The notes: generated by a model from the letters alone, not told the origin. A stretch of DNA of 64,000 bases from RYN-230 sp963851025 (GCA_963851025.1 CAWKOA010000033.1:62001-126000); one strand, 5' to 3'; numbered from the stretch's first letter, positions 8,498 to 17,499 are shown. Numbers and translations: made by a program.

Positions 8498-9066
8498 GGC
8501 GTTACACCGGTCATGGTGATGATCTGGGCCAGCCCGCGCAGGCCCCGGTGCGCGGCGACCCGGACCGCCCCCGGGCTCCGGCCCACCAGCCGGGCGACCG
8601 TCTCGGTGTCCAGCCCGGCCACCACCCGGAGCAGGATCACCTCCGCCTGGTGGGGCGGGAGGGCCGCCACGGCGGCGAGGGCCGCCTCGGAGGCCAGGTT
8701 GTCCAGGGCCTGCCCGGCCGCATCGGGGGTGCTCGGTTCCAGATGCCGCGGCAGATCCATGAGCGGCGCCACCGGGTGACGTGCGCGCCGCCGGCGTTCG
8801 TCCAGGGCACGCCTGCGGGCGATCGTGAACAGCCAGGCGCGCCAGGCCTTTTCGTCGCCGCGGAAGCCTGCCAGGCCCCGGATCACCTGGACCCAGATCT
8901 CCCCGGCGACGTCCTCCGCGGCGTCCGGCGCGGCGACCCGCAGGTAGCGCAGCATGGCCGGGTGGCCGTCGCGCCACAGCGCAGCGAACGCATCTTCGCT
9001 GCCGTCCTGCGCTGCGGCGAGTACGGCTGGGAAGTCATCGCCGATCACACAGGCGAGTATCGGCAC
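8494..9066 (-). CDS. ECF-family RNA polymerase sigma factor
   Basis: A 190-residue extracytoplasmic-function sigma factor that redirects RNA polymerase to a small regulon. Region 2 is at about residues 22-92 (AFAALWRDGHPAMLRYL, then AEDVAGEIWVQVIRGL and AWLFTIARRRALDERRRR). Region 4 is at about 130-185, with the helix-turn-helix GLDTETVARLVGRSPGAVRV. The GTG at 9066 gives the longest sensible protein; GTG 9048 is possible. Its stop overlaps the anti-sigma-like start. Operon partners include a PASTA kinase, which suggests phosphorylation-linked control as known for several ECF groups. It is divergent from the TetR gene. Confidence 0.9.
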   Translation of the reverse strand: MPILACVIGDDFPAVLAAAQDGSEDAFAALWRDGHPAMLRYLRVAAPDAAEDVAGEIWVQVIRGLAGFRGDEKAWRAWLFTIARRRALDERRRRARHPVAPLMDLPRHLEPSTPDAAGQALDNLASEAALAAVAALPPHQAEVILLRVVAGLDTETVARLVGRSPGAVRVAAHRGLRGLAQIITMTGVTP

Positions 9067-9186
9067 GAAAACGCCTGCTCCGCAGGAGATTTAGCCACCT
9101 CTGAACGGTTCGTTCCCGAAAGTAACGGCTCAGCGGGCCGCGGCGGTCTTCCCCGTGTGGGAGGTGGGGAGGCCAATGGTGGATAC

Positions 9187-9879
9187 ATGCGGGTAGGGCA
9201 CGGGACGGCGCTCGGGAACGGCGCCCGGTGCGCGGCGACGGCCGGCGCCTGGCCCAGGGGGCTGCCCGGCGCCGGGCTGGTGAGGGCCAGCGGTGCCGGG
9301 TCCAGGTCCCCCGGGCGTCCCCGGGATACGGGCCTGGACACCGCCATCCTCCGGGCCGCGGTACTCCAGCTGGCGGAGCGCGGGTACGCCGGGATGTCGA
9401 TGGAAGGGGTAGCGGCCGCGGCCGGCACCACGCCGCCGAGCCTGCGCCGCAGGTTCCGCGACAAGCTCGACCTGACCATGGCCGCGATCAGCGCCATGCG
9501 GACCGAGCCGCTGCCCCGCGCCACCGCTGACCCGCGCGCCGACGCGCTGGCCATCCTGGAGAACCTGCAGGCCAACCTGGCCAGGCGGAACGGGATGGCC
9601 ATCCTCGGCACCCTCCTGGCCGAGGAGCAGCGTAACCCGGAACTCCTCGAGCGCTTCCGGCAGCGGATCGATGAGCCGGCCAGTGAGGGCCTGCGGCAGG
9701 CACTGGCCCGGGGCGTGCGGGCTGGCCAGCTGGAGCCAGGCCTTGACCCCGATACCGCGGTCAGCCTGCTCGTCGGCTCGTTCTATGCGCGTTACCTGCG
9801 CTCCCGGCGGATTCCCGACGACTGGGCAGAATGCGTTCTCGCCGTCATCTGGCCCCCGCCTGGGGCTCCCGGGGGATGA
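9187..9879 (+). CDS. TetR/AcrR-family transcriptional regulator
   Basis: TetR-type repressor of about 230 residues. The DNA-binding domain follows an unusually long, Ala/Gly/Arg-rich leader: LDTAILRAAVLQLAERGYAG, then the recognition region VAAAAGTTPPSLRRRFRDK. The C-terminal ligand domain contains FRQRIDEPASEGLRQAL and AVSLLVGSFYARYL, typical of the TetR_C group that includes actinomycete efflux regulators. ATG 9187 gives the long form; GTG 9280 would give a normal-length leader and is plausible. It is divergent from the ECF sigma gene and its target is unknown. The Roadblock gene follows on the same strand. Confidence 0.85.
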   Translation: MRVGHGTALGNGARCAATAGAWPRGLPGAGLVRASGAGSRSPGRPRDTGLDTAILRAAVLQLAERGYAGMSMEGVAAAAGTTPPSLRRRFRDKLDLTMAAISAMRTEPLPRATADPRADALAILENLQANLARRNGMAILGTLLAEEQRNPELLERFRQRIDEPASEGLRQALARGVRAGQLEPGLDPDTAVSLLVGSFYARYLRSRRIPDDWAECVLAVIWPPPGAPGG

Positions 9880-9926
9880 TGCGCGCTGACCCGGACGAGG
9901 GTGCGCGGCAACAGGGAGGGGTGCGC

Positions 9927-10364
9927 GTGGCGGAGGTGCCTGACCTCAACTGGCTTATCACCGCGTTCGCGGACCGGGTCCCCGATGTCGCGCGCGCGGC
10001 GGTCGTCTCGGCCGACGGCCTTCCGCTGGCGTGCTCCCGCGACTTCCCGCCCGACCGTGTGGACCAGCTGGCGGCGATCACGTCCGGCCTGTCCGGCCTG
10101 ACGCGCGGCGCGGCCCGGATCTTCGAGGGAGGGCCGGTCGTCCAGAGCGTCGTGGTGATGCAGGAGGGCCTGCTGATGGTGCGGCCGGTCAGCCACGGCG
10201 CCGTCCTGGTCGTCCTGGCCGGGGCCGACTCCGACATCGGCCAGGTCGCCTACGAGATGGCCTTGCTCGGCGAACAGGCGGGACAAGCCCTGAGCCCGGC
10301 CGCCCGCGACGTCCCCCCGGGCGAGGCCTGGTCATGGCCCCGGCGGTACACCCCTGAGGCCTGA
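9927..10364 (+). CDS. Roadblock/LC7-domain protein
   Basis: A 145-residue Roadblock/LC7 (dynein light chain-like) protein. In actinomycetes such proteins usually belong to conservons, together with a nitrate-sensor-like kinase, a DUF742 protein and a Ras-like GTPase, and act as GTPase regulators. Family features are LNWLITAFADRVPDVARAAV near the start, VSADGLPLACS, and VLVVLAGADSDIGQVAYEMA. GTG 9927 is chosen because GGGAGGG ends 6 bp upstream. None of the other conservon genes is adjacent, so this is an orphan copy. An Ala/Pro-rich tail closes the protein. Confidence 0.88.
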   Translation: MAEVPDLNWLITAFADRVPDVARAAVVSADGLPLACSRDFPPDRVDQLAAITSGLSGLTRGAARIFEGGPVVQSVVVMQEGLLMVRPVSHGAVLVVLAGADSDIGQVAYEMALLGEQAGQALSPAARDVPPGEAWSWPRRYTPEA

Positions 10365-10392
10365 GCGATCCCCGCCGCAGTGACTTCCGCCG

Positions 10393-10581
10393 CTACGGCT
10401 GCGCGGCGGTGGCGACGTCGCGGGCCTGCGTTTCGGTGAGGATCCGGGCGATCCCGACGCCCGTCCAGCCGGAGCTGTCCTCGATCTCATCGCGGAGCAC
10501 CGCGGCCTGGTACTCCAGGGCCACTGGCCCGATGGCCACCAGGTCAGACTTCTCGTTCTTCATGATCAGCATGAAGTTCAT
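10393..10581 (-). CDS. Small hypothetical protein (62 aa)
   Basis: Starts MNFMLIMKNEKSDLVAIGPV, resembling the first strand of YCII/DGPF-type small proteins, but the rest does not match well enough to assign. It lies downstream of the methyltransferase on the same strand, about 80 bp from the repaired stop at 10660. A GGGAA-type ribosome site precedes the ATG. Amino-acid composition is ordinary for a coding region, unlike the Arg-rich shadow frames here. Confidence 0.4.
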   Translation of the reverse strand: MNFMLIMKNEKSDLVAIGPVALEYQAAVLRDEIEDSSGWTGVGIARILTETQARDVATAAQP

Positions 10582-10659
10582 GGGTCACGTTCCCTTCGGG
10601 TGATCCGGCGCCCCGGGTGATGCGGCGCCGCGGCGGCCGGGCCTGCGGCCTGTGCGGGT

Positions 10660-11447
10660 CTAGTTCCTGACGGCGAGGAACAGGTAGCGGTTGAGGCTGA
10701 AGAAGTAGCCGGGGCCGAGCCCGGCGAGGTCGCTCGGCCCAGGACGCGATCTCGCCCGCGCTGATGTCGCTGTGCCGGGGCACGAACGCGGAGATGAATC
10801 CGATCAGCCCCGCGCTGTAGGTGTCCGGGTCGTAGCCCACGTTCAGCAGCGGGATGACCGCCTGGTGGGTCACCGAGAAGCCGGCGTCCCGCGAGCAGCC
10901 CGGTGAGCCGCCTCGGCAGGTGGGGGTCGGCCAGGTGGCCGTCCCAGGCGCGCAGCACGCGGCGCATCCGGTCATGGTCGCTGGACCGCCACACGATCGA
11001 GTCCCAGTCGGTGTCGAGCACGAGCAGCCTGCCACCCGGGCGCAGCACCCGCCAGGCCTCGGCCAGCGCGGCAGGCACGTCATCGACGTACTCGTACACC
11101 TGGGTCGAGGTGACGGCGTCGAACGACTCCCCGGCGCAGGGCAGGGCGATGGCCTCGCCCGCCCGGAACCCGACCGGGGCCGAATCGGCCTCCCCGGGCC
11201 GGGCACGGGCGATGGAGAGCATGTCCTGGCTCGGCTCGACGCCGGTGACCGACCCATCCGGCCCGGCCTGGCGGCCCATCTCGCGGGCCAGGAAACCCGG
11301 TCCTGACCCGATGTCGAGGACATGCTCGCCGGGCTTCAGGCCCAGCGCGGCCAGGACGGCGCGGCGCTGCCCGGCGACGTCGGGCGTGCGGTAGGTCGCC
11401 TCGACCCGGCGTGAGGTGGCCTCGTCGAAGGGCATGGCCGGGCTCAT
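10660..11447 (-). pseudogene. Class I SAM-dependent methyltransferase, two frameshifts
   Basis: Repaired length about 262 residues. Starts at ATG 11447 (MSPAMPFDEATSRRVEATY). SAM motif I is VLDIGSGPGFLAREMG, an acidic residue ends strand 2 (VTGVEPSQ), and motif III lies in VLRPGGRLLVLDTDWDS. This resembles the methyltransferase-11/UbiE-like group that methylates small molecules. The frame shifts near 10890 (continuing DAGFSVTHQAVIPLLNVGYD) and again near 10728 (continuing GYFFSLNRYLFLAVRN to TAG at 10660-10662). Both breaks fall in GC-rich runs with conserved sequence on either side. It is divergent from the WS/DGAT gene across an AT-richer 233-bp promoter region. Confidence 0.72.
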
Positions 11448-11680
11448 CGGGACTCCCTCCGGTACGCCAGTACCCGGGCAGCAGCCAGGAGTATGTCACG
11501 GGCACTGTACGCCGGGGACGCTCCGGCAGCCTGCCCCGCGGCGGCGGCCGGGCCGGCCGCCGCAGCCGCCGTTCGTAGCGATACGTATAGTACTGACTAC
11601 GCAAAGTGCCTGAATTGACCGGGCCCGGCCCGGCATAGGCGGGGGGCCGGCGGGGCCCGGCGTAGGGGGGTGCGTCGGCG
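11448..11680. promoter_or_regulatory. Divergent promoter region with ATACGTAT palindrome
   Basis: Intergenic stretch between the methyltransferase (leftward) and the WS/DGAT gene (rightward). Most is GC-rich, but 11574-11606 is AT-richer and holds the palindrome ATACGTAT at 11581-11588 inside GTAG...CTAC flanks, plausible as an operator or -10 region for either gene. I see no gene here. Confidence 0.35.
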
Positions 11681-13001
11681 ATGCTGGCTCATGAGGTGCT
11701 GCCGGGGGCGCGGCCCCTCTCCCGCGAGGACCTGAGCATCCTCGCCCTGGAGAACGAGACCGTGGCCGGGCACACCTGCAAGGTCATCATGCTGGACGGC
11801 ACGCTGCGCCCTCGATGCGCTGCGGGCGTCGATCGCCGGGCGGCTGCCCCGCGCGCCCCGGGCTGTCCATGCGGCTGGGCGAGATCGATGGCGAGCCCTG
11901 GTGGGTGCCGGACCCGCAGGTGGATGTCACCGCCCACGTGGTGGAGGCGCCGGCCGGCCGGGGCCGCGGTCGGATCGAGGCCGGGTTCCGGGCGCTGGTC
12001 GCGGGCATCTTCGCCCAGCATCTGGACCGGTCCCGGCCGCTGTGGCGGATCGACGTGATCCCGCGGCTGGCCGGCGGCGGGAGCGCGCTGATCTGGCGCA
12101 TCCACCATGCGCTGGCCGACGGCATGACGGCCATGCGCATGGCCAGCGCGGTGCTGTGGGATGAGGAGGCGGCCGCCGCGCCGCGCACCGCCCGGTCCCG
12201 CACGCGGCGGCGGGCGCCGCGGGCGGCCCGGCCGGCCGCGCATCACCGGCTGGCCACGCTGCTGGCCGCCGCCCGGGAGGTGCCGCAGCCGTGGCTGCGG
12301 TCGCCGTTCGATGGGCACATCGACGGGCGGCGGTCGGTGGCCTTCACCGCTACCCGGCTGGACGAACTGCACCGCGTGGCGGCCGCCAGCGGACGGCGCG
12401 ACCGTCAACGACGCGGTGCTGACCGTGGTGGCGGGCGGGCTGCGGCGCTGGATCGAGGCTCATCACGGCCACCTCGGCGCGGTCCGGGTGAAGGTGCCGG
12501 TGAGCCTGCACACCCCGCCGCCGCCCGGGAGCGAGCGACGCCCAGCCGGGCAACCGCGATTCGTTCTTCTGCCTCGACCTGCCCCTCGGGTCAGCCGACC
12601 CGCTGGAGCGCCTGGCCGTCATCCGGCACGCCACCCTGATCCGCAAGCAGGAGCACGACGCGCAGCACCTCGACGCGGTCATGCAGCGGCTCGCCCGCAC
12701 CCCGCGGCTCAGCCGCTTCGCCGAGGACGTCCTGTCCCATCCCCGGTCCTTCGCGCTGAACGTCTCGAACGTCCCCGGGCCCCGCCGGCCGGTCCGCGTG
12801 CTCGGGGTCCCGGTCCGCGCGCTGTATTCGCTCGCCGAGATCGGCGAGCACCATGCGCTGCGCGTCGCGGTGGTGTCCCTGGCCGGCACGCTGAACGTCG
12901 GGCTGGTCGCGGACCCGACCCTGCTGGCCGACGTCGACCACCTGGCCGCCGGCATCCAGGCCGAGGCCGCGGCGCTGATCGGCTGCCTGCCGCGCGCCTG
13001 A
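11681..13001 (+). pseudogene. WS/DGAT acyltransferase (wax ester/triacylglycerol synthase), multiple frameshifts
   Basis: About 440 residues after repair, the usual length for bacterial acyl-CoA:diacylglycerol acyltransferases, which esterify acyl-CoA to alcohols or diacylglycerol on lipid droplets. The N-terminal part (REDLSILALENETVAGHTCK) is in one frame, and the catalytic HHALADG in IHHALADGMTAM is in a second. VNDAVLTVVAGGLRRW is in a third, and the C-terminal block FALNVSNVPGPRRPV through ADVDHLAAGI in a fourth. Breaks fall near 11808, 11860, 12390 and 12530. All family blocks are present in order, so indel errors are more likely than a decayed gene. Confidence 0.75.
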
Positions 13002-13065
13002 CCGGCATCACCAGCGCTGTAACGACGGCCGCCGGGCGGCACCCCGGGACGGCTAGGGTGATCTT

Positions 13066-13818
13066 GTGAAGCCGTTCCTGCTGCTGGCTACCCGCCCCGA
13101 GGATGCCGCCGCAGACAGCGAGTACGACCTGTTCCTCCGCTTCGCCGGGCTCGGCGAGCGCGACCTGCACCGCTGCCGGCTGGAGCAGCGCGCGCTGGGC
13201 CCCATCGACCTGCGGGACTGGTCGGGCATCCTGCTCGGCGGCGGGCCGTTCAACTCCAGTGACCCGGAGACCTCCAAGTCAGCGGTCCAGCGGCGGGTCG
13301 AGGCCGATCTGCGCGGGCTGCTCGACCGGGTGATCGGCGAGGACTTCCCGTTCCTCGGCGCGTGCTACGGCATCGGGGCCCTCGGCAGCCATCAGGGCGC
13401 CGTGGTCGACCGCCGGCACTCCGAGCCGGTCGGGGCCGTCCTGGTCACGCTCACCGCGGAGGGCCGGCAGGACCCGCTGCTGGGTGCGCTGCCCGCCACC
13501 TTCGACGCGTTCACCGGGCACAAGGAGGCGATCAGCCACCTCCCGCGGCACGCCGTGCTGCTGGCCACGTCCCCCGGCTGCCCGGTCCAGGCGTTCCGGA
13601 TCGGCTCCCGGGTCTACGCCACGCAGTTCCATCCCGAACTGGACGCGGACGGCCTGTCCACCCGGATCGACGTGTACAAGAACGCCGGGTACTTCCCGCC
13701 GGCGCAGGCGGACGAGCTCAAGGCCCGGGCCCACGCCAGCCGCGTCGTCCACCCGCACGCGCTGCTGCGCCGGTTCGTCCAGTGCTACGCCCGCCACCGC
13801 GTGGCGGGCAGGCCATGA
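13066..13818 (+). CDS. Class I glutamine amidotransferase-like protein
   Basis: A 250-residue stand-alone GATase1 domain, similar to GMP-synthase-type amidotransferases annotated in many actinomycetes. The nucleophile is C100 in GACYGIG and the catalytic His/Glu are H189/E191 in QFHPE, so the triad is complete. Hydrolysis of glutamine or a gamma-glutamyl amide is expected; no synthase partner domain is present and the physiological substrate is unknown. It starts with GTG 13066. Its stop overlaps the start of the following esterase gene (ATGA), so the two are translationally coupled. Confidence 0.9.
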   Translation: MKPFLLLATRPEDAAADSEYDLFLRFAGLGERDLHRCRLEQRALGPIDLRDWSGILLGGGPFNSSDPETSKSAVQRRVEADLRGLLDRVIGEDFPFLGACYGIGALGSHQGAVVDRRHSEPVGAVLVTLTAEGRQDPLLGALPATFDAFTGHKEAISHLPRHAVLLATSPGCPVQAFRIGSRVYATQFHPELDADGLSTRIDVYKNAGYFPPAQADELKARAHASRVVHPHALLRRFVQCYARHRVAGRP

Positions 13819-14801
13819 CGGGCGCCGCGCCCCGGCTGTCCCGGCGGGCCGTCCTGGCCGGCGGGGCCGGGCTGGCCGCCGTGGCCTGCGTGGCGGGCGG
13901 CTACGAGCTGGTGCGGGACGGGACGCTGCCCGGCCGGTACACGCTGGCCCGGATGACCGGCGCCTGCGGGACAGTCCTGCCGCGGCCGGCCGGGCCGCCG
14001 CCCGCCCGGCATGAGGTCTCGTTCTACTCCGCCTACCGGCGCCGCCAGGTGCGGATGGTGACGCTGATCCCGGCCGGCGCGGCCTCGCCGCACGGGCTCG
14101 GCGTGATGATCGGCCTGCACGGGGCGGGCGGCACCGCGGCCAGCATGGCCGCCAACATCGCGCCGTCCATGACCCGGGCCCGGGTGACGGCGTTCGCGAT
14201 CGTCTGCGTGGACGGCGGGGAAACCTACTGGCACGAGCACGCCGACGGCGACGACCCGGTCGGCATGATCGTCCATGAGGTGCTGCCGCGGGCCGCCGCG
14301 GCCGGGATGCGGACCGCGCGGGTCGGCGTCGGCGGCGAGTCCATGGGCGGTTTCGGCGCCCTGCTGATCGCCGAGCGCCTGGCCAGCGCCAGCGCCAGCA
14401 CCAGCGCGGGCCCCAGCACGGCCGCGGGCACCAGCTCCCCGGCGGCCGCTTTTGTCGCGGCCCTGTCGCCGGCCGTCTTCGCTACCTACGACGACGCGCA
14501 CGCCGCCAACGCCGCCGCGTTCGACAGCCCGGCGAACTTCGCCCGCAACAACGTGTTCTCCGGCCTGCCCGCGCTGCGGCACGTTCCCGCGTACGTGGCG
14601 TGCGGGACGGACGACCCCTTCGCGCCGGAGACGACCCGGGTGCGGGCCCGGCTCGCGGCCCTGACCCGGCGCCCGGTGCCAGGCGGCATCATGCCCGGCT
14701 GCCACGATTCCGCGTTCTGGGGGCGGCACTGGCCCGCCGCCCTGGAGCTGATGGGCCCGCGCCTCGGCGGTCCGGCCCCAGGTCACTCGTCCGCGGCCTG
14801 A
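13815..14801 (+). CDS. Exported alpha/beta-hydrolase (esterase)
   Basis: A 328-residue protein with a twin-arginine-like export signal (SRRAVLAGGAGLAAVA), then an esterase-D/antigen-85-like alpha/beta hydrolase domain. The oxyanion region is IGLHGAGGT, the nucleophile S176 lies in GGESMGG, and the probable catalytic His is in GCHDSAFW near the C-terminus. An Asp in CGTDDPFAPE may complete the triad. A Ser/Ala/Thr repeat (ASASASTSAG) after the nucleophile looks like an inserted loop. The start overlaps the amidotransferase stop by ATGA; the 3' end overlaps the convergent membrane-protein gene by 19 bp. Confidence 0.85.
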   Translation: MTGAAPRLSRRAVLAGGAGLAAVACVAGGYELVRDGTLPGRYTLARMTGACGTVLPRPAGPPPARHEVSFYSAYRRRQVRMVTLIPAGAASPHGLGVMIGLHGAGGTAASMAANIAPSMTRARVTAFAIVCVDGGETYWHEHADGDDPVGMIVHEVLPRAAAAGMRTARVGVGGESMGGFGALLIAERLASASASTSAGPSTAAGTSSPAAAFVAALSPAVFATYDDAHAANAAAFDSPANFARNNVFSGLPALRHVPAYVACGTDDPFAPETTRVRARLAALTRRPVPGGIMPGCHDSAFWGRHWPAALELMGPRLGGPAPGHSSAA

Positions 14802-15286
14802 GCCGGCGTCTCCTCGCCCCCTTCCGGGGCGTCGATGACGGGTACCGGGCTCAGGCCGATCCGCTCGGCGATCCGGGTGAGCAGCTCGTCCTGGGCCGCG
14901 AGGTGGCCCTGCACGTGCGCGACCTCGTGCAGGGTCGCGCTCGCGTCATGGAACGTCGCCTCGGCGCGCTTATCGGCCGCGGCGGCCTGCACGTTCTGGC
15001 CCACCATGATGACCGACAGCAGGACGAGCTGCAGGAAGGTCTGCGCGACCCACTGGACGATCGTCGGGGGACCGCCCCTGATCGCCGCCGGCAGGCTGAT
15101 CAGGTCGAACAACGCGAAGGCGTACGCGCACCACATGCTGCCCACGATGGTGGTGACCAGCAGCGCCACTTTCGTGTTGAACCGGTTGACCGCCGAGCCC
15201 CGGGGCAGCAGATCGGCCACTTTCACCGGGCTTTCGGCGAGCCGCGAGGCGATCCGTGGGTGCCGGATGTGCTGATATATCGCCAT
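14783..15286 (-). CDS. Two-pass membrane protein with C-terminal helical tail
   Basis: A 167-residue protein with two transmembrane segments, about residues 40-66 (VALLVTTIVGSMWCAYAFAL) and 78-98 (WVAQTFLQLVLLSVIMVGQN). They are followed by a charged, heptad-like stretch (ADKRAEATFHDASATLHEVA) and an acidic tail. The overall plan, with the membrane pair followed by an Ala/Asp-rich helix, is like DUF1003-type or related actinobacterial proteins, but I cannot assign it firmly and give no function. It converges on the esterase gene with a 19-bp overlap. Confidence 0.78.
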   Translation of the reverse strand: MAIYQHIRHPRIASRLAESPVKVADLLPRGSAVNRFNTKVALLVTTIVGSMWCAYAFALFDLISLPAAIRGGPPTIVQWVAQTFLQLVLLSVIMVGQNVQAAAADKRAEATFHDASATLHEVAHVQGHLAAQDELLTRIAERIGLSPVPVIDAPEGGEETPAQAADE

Positions 15287-15445
15287 GACCAGACCTTCCG
15301 TCGAGTGGCGGGACGCATTTCCGGAGCGGGGCGGAAACTCCGCCAGGGTAATCTCCCGGCCCGGGCCGGGAGCCCGGGCTAGAGCGAAATGCCGGCCAGC
15401 CGGCGGTCAACCACCAGTCAAAATGGGATGGACCGGGGCCGCCCG

Positions 15446-15485
15446 CCCTGCGGCGGGCGCCGCCTTCCCTGCGGCGGGCGCCGCC
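15446..15485. repeat. 19-bp direct repeat, period 21, before amidase gene
   Basis: Copies at 15446-15464 and 15467-15485 start CCCTGCGGCGGG and end CGCCGCC. They lie 25 bp upstream of the amidase start, next to its GAGGGAGAA ribosome site, and each copy can also fold on itself. They may affect the 5' leader; otherwise 15287-15510 shows no gene. Confidence 0.6.
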
Positions 15486-15510
15486 CGCCTGGCCCGAGGG
15501 AGAAGCGCGC

Positions 15511-16932
15511 GTGGACCTGTGTGCGAGCGACGCGATCACGCTGGCGGGGATGCTGCGCCGCCGGGAGGTGTCCGCCCGCGAGGTCACCGCGGCCCACGTG
15601 CAGCGGATCGAGTCGGCGGACGGGGCGGTCAACGCGGTGGTGACCCGGACCTTCGGCGCGGCCATGGACCGGGCGGCCCGCGCGGACGAGGCGCTGGCCC
15701 GCGGGGCCGAGCCGGGGCCGCTGCACGGGCTGCCGGTCGCGCACAAGGACCTCCACGACACGGCGGGCGTGCGCACCACCTACGGCTCGGTGCTGTTCGC
15801 CAGCCATGTCCCGGAGCACGACGCGCTCGTGGTACAGCGGATGGCGCAGGCCGGGGCGATCAGCCTGGGCAAGACCAACACGCCGGAGTTCGGCGCGGGC
15901 TCGCACACGGTCAACCCGGTGTTCGGCGCCACCCGCAACCCTTATGACCTGAGCCGCAGCGCCGGGGGGAGCAGCGGCGGCGCGGCGGCGGCCCTGGCGG
16001 CGCGGATGATCAGCCTCGCGGACGGCAGCGACCTCGGCGGCTCGCTGCGGAATCCGGCGGGTTTCTGCAACGTGGTCGGGCTGCGGCCCTCGCCGGGCCG
16101 CGTGCCGGCCTGGCCCGTCACCGACGTCGCGGACGTTCTCGGGGTGGAGGGGCCGATGGGGCGCACGGTGGCCGACGTCGCGCTGCTGCTCTCGGTACTG
16201 TCCGGCCCTGACCCGCGGGTGCCGCTGGCCCTGGACGCGCCCGCCCCCCGCGTCCGGCCCGATCAGGTCGCGGGCCTGCTCGCCCGGGACCTGCGCGGCG
16301 TCCGGGTCGCCTGGAGCCCGGACCTCGGCCTGCCGGTGGAGCCGGCCGTGCGGGATGTGCTGGCCCCGGCCCGGCAGGTGCTCGCGGGCCTGGGCTGCGA
16401 GGTGACCGACGCGGCGCCGGACCTGTCCGGCGCCGACGAGGTGTTCCGGACCCGCCGGGCGTTCCGGTTCGCGACCGCCTTCGCCCCGCTGCTGCGCCGG
16501 CACCCCGGCCAGCTCGGCCCCAACGTGACCTGGAACACCGAGCGCGGCCTCGAGCTGAGCGTGGCCGACCTGAGCCGGGCCACGGTCCTGCACGCCGCGC
16601 TGGCCGGCCGGGTCAGCGAGTTCTTCGGGTCCTTCGACGTGCTCGCCTGCCCCGTCACCCAGGTCGTCCCGTTCGACGTCACCCTGGACTGGGTGCACGA
16701 GATCGACGGCCAGCCGCAGCGGACGTACCTGGACTGGATGGCGTCGGCCTACCTGATCTCGGTCACCGGGCTGCCGGCCATCTCCGTGCCGGCCGGCTTC
16801 ACCCCGGACGGCCTGCCGGTGGGACTCCAGCTGGTCGGCCGCCGCCGGGCGGACTGGCCGCTGCTCCAGGTGGCGCACGCCTTCGAGGCCGCCACCGGGC
16901 ACGGCCAGGTCACCCCGCCTGTCCTGCGCTGA
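15511..16932 (+). CDS. Amidase signature family protein (amidase/aspartyl-tRNA amidotransferase A-like)
   Basis: A 473-residue amidase-signature enzyme that hydrolyses carboxamides. The Ser-cis-Ser-Lys triad is visible: Lys in PVAHKDLHDT, the cis-Ser in the Gly/Ser loop SAGGSSGGAAAALAA, and the nucleophile Ser in SDLGGSLRNPAGFC. The C-terminal LPAISVPAGFTPDGLPVGLQ is the family end block. Absence of gatB/gatC neighbours argues for a catabolic amidase over the tRNA amidotransferase. GTG 15511 is preceded by GAGGGAGAA. The substrate cannot be inferred. The gene stands alone between a membrane protein on each side. Confidence 0.93.
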   Translation: MDLCASDAITLAGMLRRREVSAREVTAAHVQRIESADGAVNAVVTRTFGAAMDRAARADEALARGAEPGPLHGLPVAHKDLHDTAGVRTTYGSVLFASHVPEHDALVVQRMAQAGAISLGKTNTPEFGAGSHTVNPVFGATRNPYDLSRSAGGSSGGAAAALAARMISLADGSDLGGSLRNPAGFCNVVGLRPSPGRVPAWPVTDVADVLGVEGPMGRTVADVALLLSVLSGPDPRVPLALDAPAPRVRPDQVAGLLARDLRGVRVAWSPDLGLPVEPAVRDVLAPARQVLAGLGCEVTDAAPDLSGADEVFRTRRAFRFATAFAPLLRRHPGQLGPNVTWNTERGLELSVADLSRATVLHAALAGRVSEFFGSFDVLACPVTQVVPFDVTLDWVHEIDGQPQRTYLDWMASAYLISVTGLPAISVPAGFTPDGLPVGLQLVGRRRADWPLLQVAHAFEAATGHGQVTPPVLR

Positions 16933-16979
16933 CGGGGTTCACCGCTGCTGGCGGGGTGCACCGCCCGCGCCGGGGCCAT

Positions 16980-17435
16980 TCACCGGCTCCGGCGCAGCAG
17001 CGTGGCTGCGAGCCACCCGGCGGCGGCGGCCAGCGGCAGCTCGACCAGGACCGCCTCGGCCACCGCCAGCCGGTGATCCAGGCCGGGAGCCGAGGTGCAC
17101 ACGTCGAACCAGGCGTCGGTGAGCAGCAGCGCACCCCCGGCCGCCGCCGTCAGGCAGGCGCGGGGGTCGTCGCGGGCCAGCAGCGCGGCGGTGGCCAGCG
17201 CGGCCACCGCCTCCGCACCGTCCAGGCCGGTCCAGGCCAGCGACCAGTGCTGGGCCGTGACCGTGCCCGGCAGCGTCGCGCTGAGCAGCACGCACCAGGG
17301 AACCAGGAACCCGCCCACGGCCAGGGCGGCCCGCCGGGCCCGGCGGAGCAGGGCGGGAGAGGGGCCTGCCTGGCGGGCAGCTCCGATGACCGGGCGGGCC
17401 TGGCCGCCGCGGCGGGGCGGTGCGTCTGTTGTCAT
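16980..17435 (-). CDS. Four-pass integral membrane protein
   Basis: A 151-residue hypothetical protein with four predicted membrane segments: AVGGFLVPWCVLLSATLPG, GAEAVAALATAALLA, TAAAGGALLLTDAWFDVCT and AEAVLVELPLAAAAGWLAA. The ATG at 17435 was chosen over in-frame upstream positions because the sequence before it is the divergent promoter. I do not recognise a transport motif. It is divergent from the winged-helix regulator gene and shares an 82-bp AT-rich region with dyad repeats, so it is a likely target of that regulator (inference). Confidence 0.8.
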   Translation of the reverse strand: MTTDAPPRRGGQARPVIGAARQAGPSPALLRRARRAALAVGGFLVPWCVLLSATLPGTVTAQHWSLAWTGLDGAEAVAALATAALLARDDPRACLTAAAGGALLLTDAWFDVCTSAPGLDHRLAVAEAVLVELPLAAAAGWLAATLLRRSR

Positions 17436-17451
17436 GACCGCCACCGTAGAG

Positions 17452-17499
17452 TTGCAGAGAAAATTATGCAAATAAATTTCTGCAGAACTATCTCTGCAA
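17452..17499. promoter_or_regulatory. Operator with nested dyads between divergent genes
   Basis: TTGCAGAGA at 17452-17460 and its exact reverse complement TCTCTGCAA at 17491-17499 flank a perfect 10-bp palindrome TTCTGCAGAA at 17478-17487. The shared core is CTGCAGA/TCTGCA. The segment is strikingly AT-rich for this genome and lies between the membrane protein (leftward) and the winged-helix regulator (rightward), which is probably its ligand. Confidence 0.65.

Noticed and set aside
7786..9879. A 697-residue plus-strand frame
   Set aside because: Only its last 230 residues (from 9187) are the TetR gene; the rest is antisense to the anti-sigma and sigma genes.
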